Of a stretch of 64,000 nucleotides of DNA, positions 62,327 to 64,000 are shown piece after piece; position 1 is the first letter of the stretch, and each line of letters begins with the position of its first letter. The stretch lies in the NCBI RefSeq assembly GCF_017873815.1, contig NZ_JAGGKQ010000001.1, forward strand, positions 186,001 through 250,000, read 5' to 3'. The notes under the pieces were generated by a model. That model worked only from the letters and a program-made list of their open reading frames with translations. It did no database searches and was not told the DNA's origin. Origin of the DNA: Halorubrum alkaliphilum (GTDB lineage: Archaea; Halobacteriota; Halobacteria; Halobacteriales; Haloferacaceae). Position numbers and translations under genes: made by a program.

Positions 62327-63384
62327 TCGGCCCACGCGTCGCCGTGTGCGCGGTACCCGTCGAACTCCCCGCGCTCGATCTCGCGTGTGATCTCCGCTTT
62401 CGTCTCGCGGTCGAGTTCGAGAAGGTGACACAGCGGGTGGCCCGGCGCGGCAACCGGATTCTCGAGCGCCCCGAGTATCAGCCCGTCGAAGGGGGCCTCG
62501 ACGACGCGCTCCTCGGTTTTGAAGTGGTTCGTCACCGTACAGATCGCGTCGCCCTCGTACACCAGCGGATACGGCCCCCACTCCATCTCGACGAGTCCGC
62601 CGGCGTCGGCCCGGAGCCACCGCTTCGTGGTGTCCGCCGCGGTCGATTTATACCACCCGGGCCAGTGGACCGGCTCGTCGGGGAGCAGTCCGTACTCGGC
62701 GAAGACGCTTTCGACCCCCTCAAGAGCCTTCTCGATGAGCACCGGCTGGAACCGGTGGGCACGACCCATCTCGACGGTGACCGTCGGGATGCCGTCGGCC
62801 GTCGCGACCGACCGGAGCGACCCGGCGTCGCCGGTGCCGTAGAGAACAACGTTGGTCGCGAACGCGCGGGCGAGTCGCTCGACGCCCGGTGCTTCCAAGT
62901 CGGCGCGGGCGTGGTAGATGGTCGTCCGGTTTCGTGTCGAGGTATGAAAATCGAGTCCGAGGTCACACTGAGCGACGAACCGCCGGTAGATCACGTTCGC
63001 CATGCGCTCGGTCGTGTTCGAACCGGCCCGCCCCGGAAACGACCGGTTCATGTCCTGATCGTAGATCGGGGTGTATCGCTGTTGTGCTTCGTAGGCCGGG
63101 ACGTTACACACGTGGAGACAGACGATCGTTCCGTGGAGTCCCTCGGGATCGTATCGATCCGCGACCTCCTGTACTACCTTGACCCCGTTGAGCTCGTCGC
63201 CGTGGATCCCCGCACTGAGGAAGACGGTGGGACCGCCGTGCTCCCCGTTGATCACGGTGATTGGGACCTCGATTGGGTCGCCGAGGTAGCTCTCGCCGAC
63301 CTCATACCGGACGTGTCGTTTCTCCCCCGGATCGACCGACGCATCGTACTGGAACGGCTCTGACGGTGCGGGTTCGGTGTTCAT
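62320..63384 (-). CDS. succinylglutamate desuccinylase / aspartoacylase family protein
   Basis: A 354-residue zinc-dependent deacylase. Metal-binding residues are in SAGIHGDELNG (His and Glu), and LGLDFHTSTRNRTT supplies the third ligand. VTVEMGRAHRF carries the catalytic Glu. A C-terminal beta domain (GGLVEMEWGPYPLVYEGDAI) is typical of the family. It removes an acyl group from an N-acylated amino acid; the exact substrate is unknown. The ATG at 63384 is preferred over longer upstream readings, which have shadow composition. Confidence 0.9.
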   Translation of the reverse strand: MNTEPAPSEPFQYDASVDPGEKRHVRYEVGESYLGDPIEVPITVINGEHGGPTVFLSAGIHGDELNGVKVVQEVADRYDPEGLHGTIVCLHVCNVPAYEAQQRYTPIYDQDMNRSFPGRAGSNTTERMANVIYRRFVAQCDLGLDFHTSTRNRTTIYHARADLEAPGVERLARAFATNVVLYGTGDAGSLRSVATADGIPTVTVEMGRAHRFQPVLIEKALEGVESVFAEYGLLPDEPVHWPGWYKSTAADTTKRWLRADAGGLVEMEWGPYPLVYEGDAICTVTNHFKTEERVVEAPFDGLILGALENPVAAPGHPLCHLLELDRETKAEITREIERGEFDGYRAHGDAWADD

Positions 63385-63541
63385 GACTCTCGGTTGCGTG
63401 CGATCCGCAAAAACGCTCCGCAGGAACGGCACTCCGCGAGGGGGCATCCCACCGGAACGGGATCTCACCGAAACGGTCCTCGCAGTCGGTCCTCCCCGTC
63501 TCGTCGACAGGCTTACAGCGGTGGTGATCGATCCCGAAGTC

Positions 63542-64000
63542 ATGAGAAGGGGTCGGGACGGAGACGAAACGGAGCGGAGCGGCGAGTCGTCGTCCGGATC
63601 GAGCCTCGATGACCGACCCGGTTCCGCGGCGTTCGATGTCACTCACGAGGAGCTCCGAGTGACCTTCGATTACCAAGTGGGTCGGCTTCAAGAGATCGAC
63701 ACGAAGGCGATCGAGATCCTGAAAGCGAACCTGCTTCTCATCGGGCTCGTCGTCACCGGCGGGTCGATACTCGTCCAGACCGACCTGGAGATCGCGGCGT
63801 TTATCAATCCGTTCACGGTCGTAGGCGGGCTGTTGTTGTTGGCATCGACGGGTCTCGCTGCCGTGACGTACACCGCCTCCGACATCCGCGGGGGGCTCGA
63901 CGCGGACGCGATCGAGGCCATCGTGTCCCCCCCGTCTCGGTCCATCGGCGAGGAGAGAACCGATCACGGCGACAACGACATCGTCGACCATGACGCCGTC
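63542..64000 (+). CDS. two-helix membrane protein (partial, runs off the window)
   Basis: A frame opens at the ATG of 63542 and remains open to the end of the window (153 codons). The first ~30 residues are charged. LRVTFDYQVGRLQEIDTKAIEILKAN is a helix before two hydrophobic segments (about residues 60-80 and 85-110), followed by an acidic tail. The arrangement resembles small 2TM proteins of haloarchaea. I cannot name a family or function. Its C terminus is not visible. Confidence 0.6.
   Translation, partial: MRRGRDGDETERSGESSSGSSLDDRPGSAAFDVTHEELRVTFDYQVGRLQEIDTKAIEILKANLLLIGLVVTGGSILVQTDLEIAAFINPFTVVGGLLLLASTGLAAVTYTASDIRGGLDADAIEAIVSPPSRSIGEERTDHGDNDIVDHDAV

Overview
This window is chromosomal DNA of a halophilic archaeon (class Halobacteria), most like Halorubrum or a close relative. 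The evidence is a high G+C content, strongly acidic proteins with Asp/Glu-rich tails, TATA boxes placed about 25-30 bases before start codons with no ribosome binding site (leaderless genes), GTG starts, Tat signal sequences on exported proteins, a halocyanin, a PGF-CTERM-anchored subtilase, archaeal-type CoaD and S-adenosylmethionine synthetase, PyrI, RqcH and a geranylgeranyl reductase family protein. I infer the genus from general resemblance only.

Layout. 0-5 kb: the end of a glutamate-cysteine ligase, a winged-helix protein, coaD, a membrane protein, a CoA-disulfide-reductase-like flavoprotein and a DHH phosphoesterase with a Rossmann domain. 5-9.5 kb: a three-gene TAXI-type TRAP transporter operon on the minus strand. 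9.6-9.9 kb: tRNA-Lys(CTT) followed by a second copy of its 3' end. 10-14.3 kb: an alcohol dehydrogenase, an ASCH-domain gene, pyrBI, a 31-residue membrane peptide and a glycosidase-like protein. 14.3-15.2 kb: repeat copy A. 15.2-19.2 kb: ThuA-like protein, a small conserved protein, methionine adenosyltransferase, aminotransferase and tRNA-Leu(GAG). 19.4-25.3 kb: DUF420, double halocyanin, purF, a small conserved protein and RqcH. 25.5-29.6 kb: an aldonate dehydratase, an animal-type heme peroxidase and tRNA-Tyr(GTA) with a duplicated 3' end. 29.7-39.6 kb: an unknown protein, a subtilase, an Lhr-like helicase, purU divergent from purSQ, and ilvD. 39.6-40.7 kb: a MITE-like element and repeat copy B. 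40.7-57.6 kb: mostly housekeeping genes (signal peptidase, gcvT, elp3, TRAM protein, geranylgeranyl reductase, DUF255, purD, surE, grpE, menD, DUF2797). 57.7-58.1 kb: repeat copy C. 58.1-64 kb: an ABC exporter whose middle subunit is fused to a PrsW-type protease, a desuccinylase-like protein and the start of a membrane protein.

How the genes work together. Purine synthesis genes (purF, purU, purS, purQ, purD) are scattered but linked within 28 kb, and the purU/purSQ intergenic region carries a strong inverted repeat over the purS TATA box. pyrB and pyrI overlap by 8 bases as the two subunits of aspartate transcarbamoylase. The TRAP genes are coupled by touching or overlapping ends, as are the ABC exporter genes. 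gshA, coaD and a CoA-disulfide-reductase relative lie within 3.5 kb, suggesting a small-thiol theme.

The most unusual non-coding feature is a family of three long intergenic repeats (A, B, C). They share an ordered set of cores: several TTTATAA boxes, CCTCCAAAGCCCC, a palindrome around TTTATA, and a TTTTAAATRCG tail. Copies A and B also carry a dense array of short hairpins whose sequences differ between copies. No CRISPR array, rRNA gene, integrase or intact transposase is visible.
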